Part shown: positions 1 through 8,801 of the stretch, one piece after another
Position numbering within the stretch: the first letter of the stretch is position 1
Layout: every line of letters begins with the position of its first letter
NCBI GenBank assembly: GCA_027578815.1
Contig: JANBTH010000136.1
Coordinates: 1 to 31,814 of the forward strand
Direction of reading: 5' to 3'
Length of the DNA: 31,814 nt
DNA from: Coemansia sp. RSA 1804
Lineage: Eukaryota; Kickxellomycota; Kickxellomycetes; Kickxellales; Kickxellaceae
The notes under the pieces: generated by a model
Told to the model about the DNA's origin: nothing
Databases searched by the model: none
What the model saw: the letters and a program-made list of their open reading frames with translations, nothing else
Translations under genes and position numbers: made by a program

Positions 1-1019
1 TATTAAAGAAAATCGTCGAGAAGGATAGCTGTGAACAAAAAGAACAATTCTCCTTGGTGTATTTGTTTTATCTATTTTCTCCTTTATCTCGTTATGCGTT
101 TTTGGGTGTGGGGAGGAGGAGGATGTTCGTGGCGACAACAATTCCACACCTGCTTGTTATTGCTGTGCCAATGCCAACAATAATTATTACTTTTATATGA
201 ACGCAATGGATCTTCCTGTTCCTCATTCTCTTTTTTAGTCCTTTTCTTACTGTCACACCACCTCATGCAAATCATCGGCGGCTGGAAGACATCCTTACTT
301 TTTCTTTGCGTCATAAAAGCACCTTTCTACATGCATTTCAAAAGACAACAAAAACAACAATAACAAACTGCTTGCTTCCAGACAAAACCCATTCCCAACA
401 TCTCTCTTTTTATATTTTTTGCTAGGGATTCCATGAATATGTTCATCTTGCTTCCAATTGAACAAATGGATAGGTTTCCTTGCTCCTCCTCCACATTGCC
501 CAATTAAAAGCGGCAGATGATATTTTTCTGGTTCCTGCAAATCCTTGCTTTGGGGTTTGTTTTTCATTTTCGCTCTTTTAAAAAAATGAAGAAAAACCTT
601 CCTCTTTTCAAGGATATTAATTGGCAACTATGACAACAGAAACGATAAAAGTGCATGTCTTTCTAGAATGTTTTTATTCCACTTGTTGTGTGTTTCTATT
701 TATTTCACTCTTGGCAACACGTTGGTGTTGGATTTGCAAGAAAACAAAAAGTAAACTATTATCCGCTTCTTTGTTAAAAGTGGCAGAGAAAAATAATTGA
801 CTTGGCAATTCTCCATGTAGTCTGTTATCTTATCTTCATATTTCTCGCATGTGGCAATATGCTAAACTAGTCTATTTCCAAGCTAACAAGCCATCCCGAC
901 AGCTAATTCGCCATTAGTGCCTCAACATCCTCCGTACGCACATGCGCTATTTTGGTCTATTTCTTACTCAGATAAGATAATTACCCTGACATGCTAACAA
1001 TGATGTAAACAACCCCACA
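1..1019. other. AT-rich flank without a supported gene
   Basis: No convincing gene was seen. A minus-strand ORF from an ATG at 565-567 down to 295 would encode about 90 residues, and a second minus ORF overlaps it at 84-314. Neither resembles a known family and their composition looks random. Bases 988-1012 belong to a conserved 3' flank shared with the paralogous gene at 3181-3414. Confidence 0.5.
988..1012. repeat. conserved 3' flank of small paralog, copy 1
   Basis: This 25-base stretch just past the stop codon of the 1020-1247 gene matches 3147-3171 at 23 of 25 positions. It lies in the same place relative to the stop of the second paralog, so it marks the duplicated block and may be a retained 3' UTR or polyadenylation element. 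Confidence 0.6.
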
Positions 1020-1247
1020 TTACTTCTTTGTAGGTCTAACAACGTAAGAATATATTTTCTCTCCTCTATTTTGTACATCTAATGGTATAATTGATACTTT
1101 AGTTCGTATTGCTTTTTGGTGTTTTTTTGCCAGAGCAACAACCTTACGGCCAACTTTACTTTTAACAAATTCATACTTTTCTAACTTGGGCTCCGCACCA
1201 CCTTCAAAATGAACACTAACAGGCACAACCTCATTTTCATCACTCAT
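1020..1247 (-). CDS. small conserved-looking protein, paralog of 3181-3414
   Basis: This encodes a 75-residue basic protein of unknown function. It starts at a true ATG (1245-1247), MSDENEVVPVSVHF, and ends in KIYSYVVRPTKK. I do not recognise a named family. It is likely real because a second gene 2 kb away encodes a protein with the same plan: MS..NE.VPV.VH at the N-terminus, then SKV...V..LA..H..AI, and KIYSYV..P near the C-terminus, at roughly 40% identity by eye. The predicted order (strand, strand, helix at about residues 30-46, strand, strand) is compatible with a beta-grasp (ubiquitin-like) fold, but this is inferred from residue patterns only. There is no C-terminal di-glycine, signal peptide or TM segment, so it should be soluble and intracellular. 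Confidence 0.6.
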   Translation of the reverse strand: MSDENEVVPVSVHFEGGAEPKLEKYEFVKSKVGRKVVALAKKHQKAIRTKVSIIPLDVQNRGEKIYSYVVRPTKK

Positions 1248-1904
1248 TTGTAACGGATTTTATGAACTATATGTATGAAATAAAGGTTTCTATGTGATTA
1301 ATGGAGATCTGTAATTGAATTAAAAAATATAAGGTAAGAGAAAAGATATGGGAGTGGCATAAGCAATAGAAATTTGACTAACATGTATAAATGTTAGTCT
1401 GTTGTTGGAGGAGGCGAATAAGTTGATATTCTTTATAGTCTCTCTTTCAATTTGTCTACTACTTTATATGTAAATATACAATCCGTACTCCTCTACTTTT
1501 TCTCATTCACGTGTTTAATTATACATCTGCCTACCTTTCCCCATTTCCGCTTTGCTAAAAGTAGGCTCTATTATGTCAATTACGAAACACATAATATTTT
1601 TGCATGTGTAAAGTATGCACAATAAATATGCAGTATAATCTATTTAATATGGCAATATGTAATCTAATAATTTGTCTATAATTATACGATTTTTATGTCA
1701 CAATTTTGGGCACACACAAAAGTTTCTTTAATATTATATCATATTAAGCTTTTATCCGTTTTTATAAATTAATTTTTGAGATTTTAATTACAAAGGCAAA
1801 AAGAATTTTTATCAAAGGGAGCATCGCCGACAACAGTTGGAGGCATTAATTAGAATAAAGATAACATTGTTAAGAAAGGCCCTGACATATTAACACTGTC
1901 AAAT
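1248..1904. other. AT-rich spacer with duplicated promoter block
   Basis: No gene was seen. It holds the upstream region of the 1020-1247 gene. Around 1470-1560 the pyrimidine-rich sequence ending in TTTCCGCTTT resembles 3670-3775 upstream of the second paralog, suggesting the duplication took promoter and gene together. A perfect hairpin lies at 1376-1399. Confidence 0.45.
1376..1399. repeat. perfect 9-bp inverted repeat
   Basis: The arms GACTAACAT (1376-1384) and ATGTTAGTC (1391-1399) are perfect reverse complements separated by six bases. It lies about 130-150 bases upstream of the minus-strand gene at 1020-1247. It could be an operator-like palindrome or chance in AT-rich DNA. No poly-T tract follows, so a terminator is unlikely. 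Confidence 0.5.
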
Positions 1905-2507
1905 ATGGACACAGCAAGCACTAAGGAATTGGCCTCGCAAGAGCAGGATAATCCCAGAAAGCGACATGCAATGTCCTCTCTTCAGGACCATCATGAGGAA
2001 GCCTCGGCTCCCTGTGCGGATGACCTGGTGGTGAGGCTGCAAGAAAGGGTGATGGAGCTGGAGAATCTGATGAATCATGTTTTAAAGTTAATGATTTCAA
2101 CAAGGGAGATGTTGGAATACATAGTGTTTGTCCTCGTCAAAGCCTTTGCTGCCCATGGACATATAGATATTGCATCAGCAGTAACGCAGATTGTGTATAA
2201 CACAGGTAAGCAGCTGTCGGAGCCAGCCTGCACAGAACAGGAGCTTAAGAACAAGCTAGAGGAGCCGAACGCTCCTCCACCAGGCCCTAGCAAAGGAAAA
2301 GAAAAAATTACATTCAAGGCACCACTAACTACCAATCTTTCCAAGCCACAGGCGGCCAAGCCAAAAGCGCCAGACTCTCCAAGAATAACTGTTACAGGTG
2401 CTGTGAGTTTGGTGCAAAAGGAGAAAATTGCTAAGGCAGAGAATGATAATATAGATCTGGAGCAGTCTGCATCAGCGGAATCCCATCTCAACGCATTTCT
2501 GTCCTGA
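1905..2507 (+). pseudogene. possible ORF1/gag-like remnant of a retroelement
   Basis: This 200-residue ORF starts at an ATG and is richer in GC than its surroundings. The N-terminal third is charged and predicted to form a coiled coil (LQERVMELENLMNHVLKLM, residues about 45-63). A Pro/Lys-rich linker follows (APPPGPSKGKEKI, about residues 124-136). This plan (coiled coil, then a basic proline-rich linker) is seen in ORF1/gag-like proteins of fungal non-LTR elements, but I find no zinc knuckle or reverse transcriptase. At the stop codon another frame continues PEEKPVPAALYSDLD, and a further open stretch runs to 2761, as expected if the element is frameshifted and internally deleted. It could instead be a genuine unknown protein. 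Confidence 0.35.
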
Positions 2508-2900
2508 AGAAAAGCCTGTTCCAGCAGCGCTTTATTCTGACCTCGATTGTAAACACCAAGTTTATTTTTCCCTCTGAAGTGGTTTTTACAGTAAAGCAGG
2601 GGTGCAGAAGAAGGTTCAAGCGCCAATGCGCAGCCAGTTGGCTGGTGGCAGAGGACCTGGACTATGGGCAAACCACAACGGGCAGCACTAGCAGCCTGTC
2701 TAGGTTCTGCCACATAGCCGCAAATAGTAAGCTCTTTATCCGATCAATTGGTCGGGTTTGACACTCTCTGCCTACTTTTTGTAGCTACTACCAGACCCAG
2801 ACTAGATGCTAACATCTAGCTATTCCACACCCTTTGGATGACAGGAGGATTGGTCGGATTATAGAGCTCATGAGGGGTAGTTGGCAGTTTTTTCTTTCTT
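2508..2900 (+). mobile_element. probable 3' part of decayed retroelement
   Basis: The sequence after the 1905-2507 ORF keeps its higher GC content for about 370 bases and holds shifted open frames (for example 2579-2761) before reverting to AT-rich DNA near 2880. A 7-bp stem with a 4-base loop occurs at 2802-2819. Non-LTR elements often carry a 3' stem-loop, so this could be the element's 3' end. No target-site duplication or poly(A) tail was found, so the element class and ends are uncertain. Confidence 0.25.
2802..2819. repeat. short hairpin, 7-bp stem
   Basis: CTAGATG (2802-2808) and CATCTAG (2813-2819) are perfect complements around a CTAA loop. It lies near the 3' boundary of the GC-richer island that begins at about 1905. 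Confidence 0.5.
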
Positions 2901-3146
2901 TTTTAATTACGGCTTCTCTGTTTATTTCTTTAACTATTTAGTTTTTTAAAAATAAATCTATTTTCTCTCTTTTCATTCATAATGAGCTTCAATTTATTTA
3001 ATATTTGGCAACATGTAAAGTTGTACTTACAAGAAAAATACCAAGTAAACTTTTTTACTAAACAGTAAATTTGTGACACCTAATCATTCATCAATATCAC
3101 CAAATTCATTGTGTGTATTTTATATTCTTAAACAATACATTATTCC

Positions 3147-3171
3147 GACATGCTAGCAATGATATAAACAA
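3147..3171. repeat. conserved 3' flank of small paralog, copy 2
   Basis: This is the partner of 988-1012: 23 of 25 bases are identical, and both lie just downstream of the stop codon of their minus-strand gene. Confidence 0.6.
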
Positions 3172-3180
3172 GTTTTTTCT

Positions 3181-3414
3181 TTATTTCTCGTAAATAGGCA
3201 CAATAACGTAAGAATAGATCTTTGTGCCTTTTACACTGACATTTAGATCCTTAATCCTTACCCTGAGACCTATTGCTCTTGCATGGGTTTCTGCCAAATC
3301 AAAAACTCTATCATTAACCTTACTTCTTCTACAATTAAACATATCAGGTTCATCTTTTATAACAGCGCCCTTATAATGGACGGTAACAGGCACTTCTTCG
3401 TTATTATTACTCAT
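3181..3414 (-). CDS. small conserved-looking protein, paralog of 1020-1247
   Basis: This encodes a 77-residue soluble protein of unknown function. The frame is open further upstream without an ATG; the first ATG is at 3412-3414 (MSNNNEEVPVTVHYKGA), which aligns exactly with the start of the paralog at 1020-1247, so that start is chosen. Shared positions include VPV.VH, SKV...V..LA..H.RAI and KIYSYV..P. The two copies have diverged to roughly 40% identity while keeping length and reading frame, which argues that both are or were under selection. A beta-grasp-like order of strands and helix is possible but unproven. An AT-rich run with a TATA-like core lies only about 10-20 bases upstream of the ATG, so no promoter can be assigned. 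Confidence 0.6.
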   Translation of the reverse strand: MSNNNEEVPVTVHYKGAVIKDEPDMFNCRRSKVNDRVFDLAETHARAIGLRVRIKDLNVSVKGTKIYSYVIVPIYEK

Positions 3415-5222
3415 TTTAAAAGCAAATATATAAATTGGATTTGTGGAATAAAAGATAAATACTTGCATCTCAAGAAAGATGAGGTCTGTGCGGTTGAGTT
3501 TAAGTATGTCAAGTGGAAGGAGAAAGAAAAAAGCATAACCGGACTTAAATGGAGCATACAATATCTAGATGCTAATATATTTCTGAAAGGCCATGTGATG
3601 TTTGACTTGCTGCGGGATTCCGCAAACATAGTGATGTGTATGAATATTAAGTTTCTTTTACCGTGTGTATTATCCTCGATAAAAATACAAAATTACAACC
3701 TCCTCTCTTTCGCATATCCACTTATCCACATGTCTATTTACCTGTTTTTATTTTTCCGCTTTTCCGCTTTTTCTACATGTTTTCTCGTTTGTGCTCGAAA
3801 CTAAACCCCACGTAACACTCTGTATAAAAACATATGCTGCAAACATACACACAAAACTAAATCTAAAGCAATTTTTATTAATCCATTACGAGCAACAACG
3901 CGTCATATTAAATATGCGAGAAGAGCAAATATGTATCAAGGAATTTATCTAGAAATTCGAGGTTTTTAATAATTTATTTTCAACGTATCTAATAAGCCCT
4001 GAAAATTTTTCTTTACTTTCTGCTTACTAATGTGGTGCTAACAACGAAATTGTTGGCATATATCAACAGTATTTTAATCATTTTTTGCTAGTTTTATGGT
4101 CTTGTAGTGGTGTCTTTTTATTCTATTTTTAGACACATGCTTAGCAAATTAGTCAGCCAGGGTCAAAATTCAGTTGCCAAGTAAAAAAAGGAAACAAAAG
4201 TATTTTACTTGATGATAATGATGCGTGCATTTCTTGGCTACATTATGTTAATTTCTTTCTTGTCTGGTTTGTGTGGCTGGCTTTAAGCAGATCTTCATAG
4301 CTCAAGTGACCATGGCACTGCAACTACAACTAGGTAACATAAGAAGGACATGTCAAACCCTTGGGATAGATTATATGCTATTTATGCATTTAGCCTTTTT
4401 TTCTTTATTCACTCGTGATCCGAATAAAGAAAAGAAGCTACAAATAAAACAACCAGCTTTACCTTTTTTTAGAAAAGAGGGAGAAAAAGTAACAAGGGCC
4501 AAGAACTAGCGTTATATGGCTTGTCAATTGTTATCCACATGTATGTGCTATTCTTTCCTCTTCCTCCATATCTCTCCACCTAGTAATAAAACAATGGCCT
4601 CTTTTTTCCCTTTCCCTTCTTTTTCCGGGGAGGCGCTTTTTTTCTTTTCTTCTTCTTTTTCTTCTCCTTTTCGTCTGTGCTCAATGTCTTCCAGAAAATG
4701 AGAGGCTTACAACAACAAAGAATAAGAATAAGAAGGAGAATAGTACAATCAGAAAAATACATTGTTAACGTATATAGAAATAGACAGCCCAAAAAAAGAA
4801 GACAAAACTTCAAGATGGAGACAAGTGCTGAATACGAAACAAGATGGAACGTTTTTCGAGGGTTTACGATAAAGAATCTAAACTTTTCAGTATATAAGTA
4901 TAATATACAGACCTGAGATTTTTCTTCTACATTTCAAGATTTCATTCTCTTTTTTCTTCTTCCATTCTTGTTAGTTGCTAATCTACATATTTCGGATACA
5001 TAATCCTGCCATTACCATTTACATTACAAACAGAACTGGCTTCCTGTGCTACTTAGAAGAGCGCTTGTATCTTTAATATTCACCCCATCTGTCCATCTTC
5101 CCTTACTTTAGGTCACTTTTCTTTACACCTTTAAAATAGAATATCTCTGACATCCTGTGGCAAAAGACTGTTGCTGTACATAATACACAAACTATAATTT
5201 CCAACCATTTTGCGCCTGTAGA
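3415..5222. other. long AT-rich spacer before the MFS gene
   Basis: No supported gene was seen. Longer open frames (for example the plus frame 3283-3804, partly antisense to the small paralog) lack protein-like features. At 4590-4680 there is a long pyrimidine tract, and at 4891 a good TATA box for the MFS gene. No ATG occurs between about 4920 and 5223, so the MFS start codon would be the first AUG on a transcript initiated below that TATA box. Confidence 0.5.
4891..4898 (+). promoter_or_regulatory. TATA box for MFS gene
   Basis: TATATAAG lies about 330 bases upstream of the MFS start codon. The interval after about 4920 contains no ATG, consistent with an approximately 300-base leader rich in pyrimidines. 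Confidence 0.45.
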
Positions 5223-7190
5223 ATGTCACTAAGCACGTGCGAAATCAGCGAGGCGGGCTACAGCTCCAACGTCACGTGCACACCTGTCCTGACGGATAGA
5301 AGTGAGCAGAGCCAAGAGCAGTCGCATCGGATGCAAGAGACAGAACAAGCAGAGCAGCGTCAGCAGATGCAGACAGCACAAGCAGAACATCAGCAGACAG
5401 AGCAGGCGGAAAGCGTGCAGACAGGACAAGCAGAGGGTCTGCAGACGGCAGCAAACAACAAGTCCAACGCCAGCACACTGTTCCCACACGGCAACTCCGA
5501 CAGCGAGCGCACGATCCCGATCTCGCACGCAAAGTCACGGAATGCGCTGGACGAAAGCAGAGGCGAGATAGCGTCGCTGGCAGACGATATCGAAGCGCCA
5601 AAGGACATTTCGCTGCGCAGCGTGAAATCAAGCTCGATATTCGAGAGCGAGGAGATGCCGTTTGCGCGGCTGCTGATGGTGATTGTGGTGCTGTCGCTGG
5701 CGCTGTTTATTGCTGCCATCGACCAGACCATCGTGGCAACGGCCACGGTGCGCATCAGCGAGCAGTTCAAGTCGCTTTCGCTTGCGCCGTGGCTGGCCAA
5801 CGCGTACCTGCTGAGCTCGACGGCGCTACAGCCAAGCACAGGGCGACTGAGCGACATCTTTGGGCGCACGCAGGTGCTGCTGGTCGGCCTGGTGGTGTTT
5901 GCGGTAGGGTCGCTGATATGCGCCGTGGCACAGTCGATGCCAATGCTGCTTGCAGGGCGTGCGGTGGCCGGCGCTGGGTCGGCTGGCATCATTGGGCTGA
6001 CGCTGGTGATAGTGGCCGACATCGTGCCGATGCGCAGCCGCGGCCCGTACATGGCGATATTCTCGCTGGTGTTCTCGGTGTCGTCTGTGGTGGGGCCGCT
6101 GCTGGGCGGCGTGTTTGTTGACAAAGTGTCGTGGCGGTGGATCTTCTGGCTGAGTGAGCCGATTACCGGTGTTGTGATTGCCGCTGTTCTGCTTCTGCTC
6201 AAGCTGCCGCGCATGAGCGCCGGCATGTGGGCCAAGCTCAGGCGCATCGACTACATTGGCGTGGTTCTCCTTGTTGGTGGGCTGTTGGCGCTGCTTCTGG
6301 GTCTGACCTTTCCCAGCACCGAGCGCATCAGCTGGCGCACGGCAAAGGTGATAGCGTGTCTGGTGCTGGGCGTTGCGATCCTTGCTGCGTTTGTGCTAGT
6401 CGAGTGGAAGGTTGCCATTGATCCAGTTGTGCCGCTGCGTCTGTTCCGCATCCGCAACGTGGCATCGATGATGGCGGCATCCTTCTTCATGGGTGCGTGT
6501 CTTTTCATTCCCATCTACTACATCCCGATCTACTACAACATCGTCAAGCACACCACCTCGACGGTCGCTGGCATCTATCTGCTTCCGTTTGTCATTGGCA
6601 TCATGATTACCAGCATCGCGTCGGGCTTCCTGGTGATGCGTCTGGGCACATACCGCCCGTTCATGTGGGCTGGAACCGCCGTCTGCGCAACCGGACTTGG
6701 TCTGCTTGCGCTGCTTGACGAGGAGTCTGGCATGGCTGCGCGCATCTGCTACCTGCTTATCGCCGGGCTTGGCGTTGGGTCCTTTATCCAGCTGTCGCTT
6801 ATTGCCGGCCAGGCTGCCGTTCCTCCCGAGGATATGGCCACCACCACCGCTGTGCTGACCTTCTTCCGCTCCATTGGCAGCGTCTTTGGCATGGCCATCA
6901 TGCAGACCATAATGACAACAAAGCTAGAGCACACTATTGCTGGCCTGTACCAGTACTATCCCGTGTACATGCACAAGATTCTCCTCGATTCCTTCGATAA
7001 CCCGAGCGTTATCTACAACAATGATGTGATTGTTGAGCTGCGCCAGGACATAATCGACGCCTACATGGGCGCCCTACATGCCGTTTATCTTGCCACTATT
7101 CCCTTTGGCGCGATGATGTTTCTGTCCACGCTTGTGCTGGAGCACAAGGAGCTGGCCAAGCGTCTCCAGCGCCCGGCTGTTGTTGAGTGA
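5223..7190 (+). CDS. MFS drug:H+ antiporter, DHA2 family (14 TM)
   Basis: This encodes a 655-residue plasma- or vacuolar-membrane transporter that should export toxic compounds or basic amino acids by proton antiport. Diagnostic motifs are DQTIVATA in TM1 (from residue 167), the TM2-3 loop motif GRLSDIFGRT (207-216), and GRAVAGAGSAGI in TM4. The membrane domain starts at about residue 147 and has the length expected for 14 helices. The first roughly 145 residues form a cytosolic, low-complexity tail rich in Gln/Glu/Ala with a degenerate QTxQAE repeat (about residues 36-80), longer than in most relatives. The ATG at 5223 is the first one after the likely transcription start. The coding region is clearly richer in GC than the rest of the window. 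The exact substrate cannot be read from sequence. Yeast relatives include the Azr1/Sge1/Vba type. Confidence 0.93.
   Translation: MSLSTCEISEAGYSSNVTCTPVLTDRSEQSQEQSHRMQETEQAEQRQQMQTAQAEHQQTEQAESVQTGQAEGLQTAANNKSNASTLFPHGNSDSERTIPISHAKSRNALDESRGEIASLADDIEAPKDISLRSVKSSSIFESEEMPFARLLMVIVVLSLALFIAAIDQTIVATATVRISEQFKSLSLAPWLANAYLLSSTALQPSTGRLSDIFGRTQVLLVGLVVFAVGSLICAVAQSMPMLLAGRAVAGAGSAGIIGLTLVIVADIVPMRSRGPYMAIFSLVFSVSSVVGPLLGGVFVDKVSWRWIFWLSEPITGVVIAAVLLLLKLPRMSAGMWAKLRRIDYIGVVLLVGGLLALLLGLTFPSTERISWRTAKVIACLVLGVAILAAFVLVEWKVAIDPVVPLRLFRIRNVASMMAASFFMGACLFIPIYYIPIYYNIVKHTTSTVAGIYLLPFVIGIMITSIASGFLVMRLGTYRPFMWAGTAVCATGLGLLALLDEESGMAARICYLLIAGLGVGSFIQLSLIAGQAAVPPEDMATTTAVLTFFRSIGSVFGMAIMQTIMTTKLEHTIAGLYQYYPVYMHKILLDSFDNPSVIYNNDVIVELRQDIIDAYMGALHAVYLATIPFGAMMFLSTLVLEHKELAKRLQRPAVVE
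5330..5455 (+). repeat. degenerate in-frame Gln/Glu minisatellite
   Basis: An imperfect in-frame repeat encodes units like QTAQAE, QTEQAE and QTGQAE, with CAG ACA and CAA GCA GAA codons recurring. It builds the low-complexity N-terminal tail of the MFS protein and would be expected to vary in length between isolates. Confidence 0.6.
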
Positions 7191-7295
7191 TCTCTAGTAT
7201 TGCGAGCAGTAAAATAACATGAGCGAGGAAAGAACAAGGGCGTTCACAAAGTAGTAGAAGTAGAGCAGAGGAAAGAGCGGTTTTGTCACACAGCT

Positions 7296-7303
7296 TATAA
7301 AAG
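7296..7303 (+). promoter_or_regulatory. TATA box for DUF202 gene
   Basis: TATAAAAG lies 106 bases after the MFS stop codon and about 250 bases upstream of the DUF202 start codon. The intervening leader is strongly pyrimidine-rich. Confidence 0.5.
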
Positions 7304-7552
7304 TTTCTTGTCAGCTTCTTTTTTCGTGTAACTTTTACTGGTCAGCCTTTTTCTCTTGTTTTTCTCTCTTGCTTGCTGAAAGTCCTTCTTTTTCCCCATC
7401 TCTTTTATTTTACTTTTTGGCTCCGTTGTTGCTCCGCAGCGAGCTTATTTTTCTTATTTTTCTTTTCTTTTTTGTTTTTTTTGTATAAACCTTGCGGACT
7501 ACCGTGTACCATTTTTCGTTTGTTTGTTTGTTTGTATTTCTTCGAGGCCGCT

Positions 7553-8185
7553 ATGCACCTGTATCGCTATAAAAGCAACACGCCAAGCACAAAAGAGTCT
7601 GATTGTCTCCTCCAGCCACCACACGAGGAGTACCATCGCTATGCATCGTCTTCTCGCCGCAGCTCGGTAGCCAGCAACGCAGGCTTCAGCTCAAGCACCA
7701 GCGAGCCGGATCACGCCAAATACAGCTATGGCAGCATTGCTCACAGCTCCCCACCACCATTAACAACAACACCATTGTGTCCCACGACTCGCAGCACCAA
7801 GGTCCCCGACACAATCCCCAACAACGGAAGCACCGCCCGCGACTTTTACGCCGCCGAGCGCAACTTTCTAAGCTGGGTTCGGCTGTCCATTGCGCTGGCA
7901 AGCACCGGTGCTATGGTTATGGCTGACACCGAGGTCTCTGCGCTAACCCGGTTTGGACGCAAGGTGTTTGCAGCATCACTGCATTTCGTGGCTGCATTCA
8001 CGTTAATTGTTGCGCTGGTCTTCCTCTACCACACGCATGCGCAGCTTGCAGTGTTGCATCGTCCGCTGCGGTGGTCTCGCGCGCTCGCTATGTCTGTTAC
8101 CATTGCTGCTGCTGTTACGGCTACTGCCTCTGCATTTGCTGCTGCTGCCGCCATTGTGGCTCCCAATTCTTTATACCGTACGTAA
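7553..8185 (+). CDS. DUF202 (YidH/Vtc1-like) membrane protein
   Basis: This encodes a 210-residue protein. The frame is open upstream to 7373 but contains no ATG there; 7553 is the first in-frame ATG, and the upstream pyrimidine-rich stretch is better read as 5' leader. Residues 1-94 are a Ser/Pro/Thr-rich cytosolic segment. The DUF202 signature follows: ARDFYAAERNFLSWVR (95-110), matching the family pattern ARD.LA.ERT.L.W.R. Three hydrophobic segments lie at about 108-124, 139-160 and 180-203. DUF202 proteins include the bacterial YidH/YidG type and the eukaryotic Vtc1 subunit of the vacuolar polyphosphate polymerase. This one reads as the YidH-like form common in fungi rather than Vtc1, which is shorter. 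Its function is unknown. Confidence 0.85.
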   Translation: MHLYRYKSNTPSTKESDCLLQPPHEEYHRYASSSRRSSVASNAGFSSSTSEPDHAKYSYGSIAHSSPPPLTTTPLCPTTRSTKVPDTIPNNGSTARDFYAAERNFLSWVRLSIALASTGAMVMADTEVSALTRFGRKVFAASLHFVAAFTLIVALVFLYHTHAQLAVLHRPLRWSRALAMSVTIAAAVTATASAFAAAAAIVAPNSLYRT

Positions 8186-8801
8186 ACACATCTGAAACAC
8201 CTCATGTAGATTGGTGTTGGTCGATTGATAGTCACTTGTCCGCTAGATACGTAATGTGACGAGAGGCATGCTTTTTAATAATAATTCTTCTTCTTTTTAA
8301 GCTTGGCGGCCTGTATTTCCCCTTTTTAATCTGTAGAATATTTTCTGCTTTTGCTTTCCTTTTCACTCTCCACCTCTTTATATACGGGATGATCAGGAAC
8401 GGTTTCATCTCTTCTGCTGTAGATCCACATCCTTTTAGAGCGTCCTTTGTAGTAAATTTAAACATTGGTTTTTATTACCATTGCAAAGACGATTTTTATT
8501 TCCTTTCTTCCTCTTCATTTCTCTCCCTCCTCCACCATGCGTGTATTGTAGAATTCTCCGAAACACAAAGACAACAACAGAATCCTCTTTTAGAATTGTA
8601 AATCCAATATTTAATGGCAATAGCTAACACTAGCGAAAACAAAGTGAAAAAAGTAAAAGAGAGAAAAAACAGGCCATTCAAATCCTGGTTCCATGATATA
8701 ATTGTAATCAGTTTTTTTATCTTGTGAATGTCTGCACAGTTCAGTCGTCCTTAACCTTTTTCCCCCCTTACATTCAACAATAATCATCTATAATATCAAT
8801 A
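8186..8801. other. spacer between DUF202 gene and PT array
   Basis: AT-rich, with overlapping short frames on both strands and none protein-like. It should hold the DUF202 3' UTR and the PT1 promoter. No clear TATA box for PT1 was found. Confidence 0.5.

Noticed and set aside
3283..3804. 173-codon plus-strand open frame
   Set aside because: It is antisense to the small paralog at 3181-3414 at its start and AT-rich noise afterwards. No protein-like pattern is seen and the paralog on the other strand is better supported.
5390..6247. 285-codon open frame antisense to the MFS gene
   Set aside because: It is a shadow of the GC-rich coding strand. The MFS protein on the other strand has clear family motifs throughout.
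7373..7552. 60-residue hydrophobic N-terminal extension of the DUF202 protein
   Set aside because: It has no ATG and is a translated pyrimidine-rich leader.
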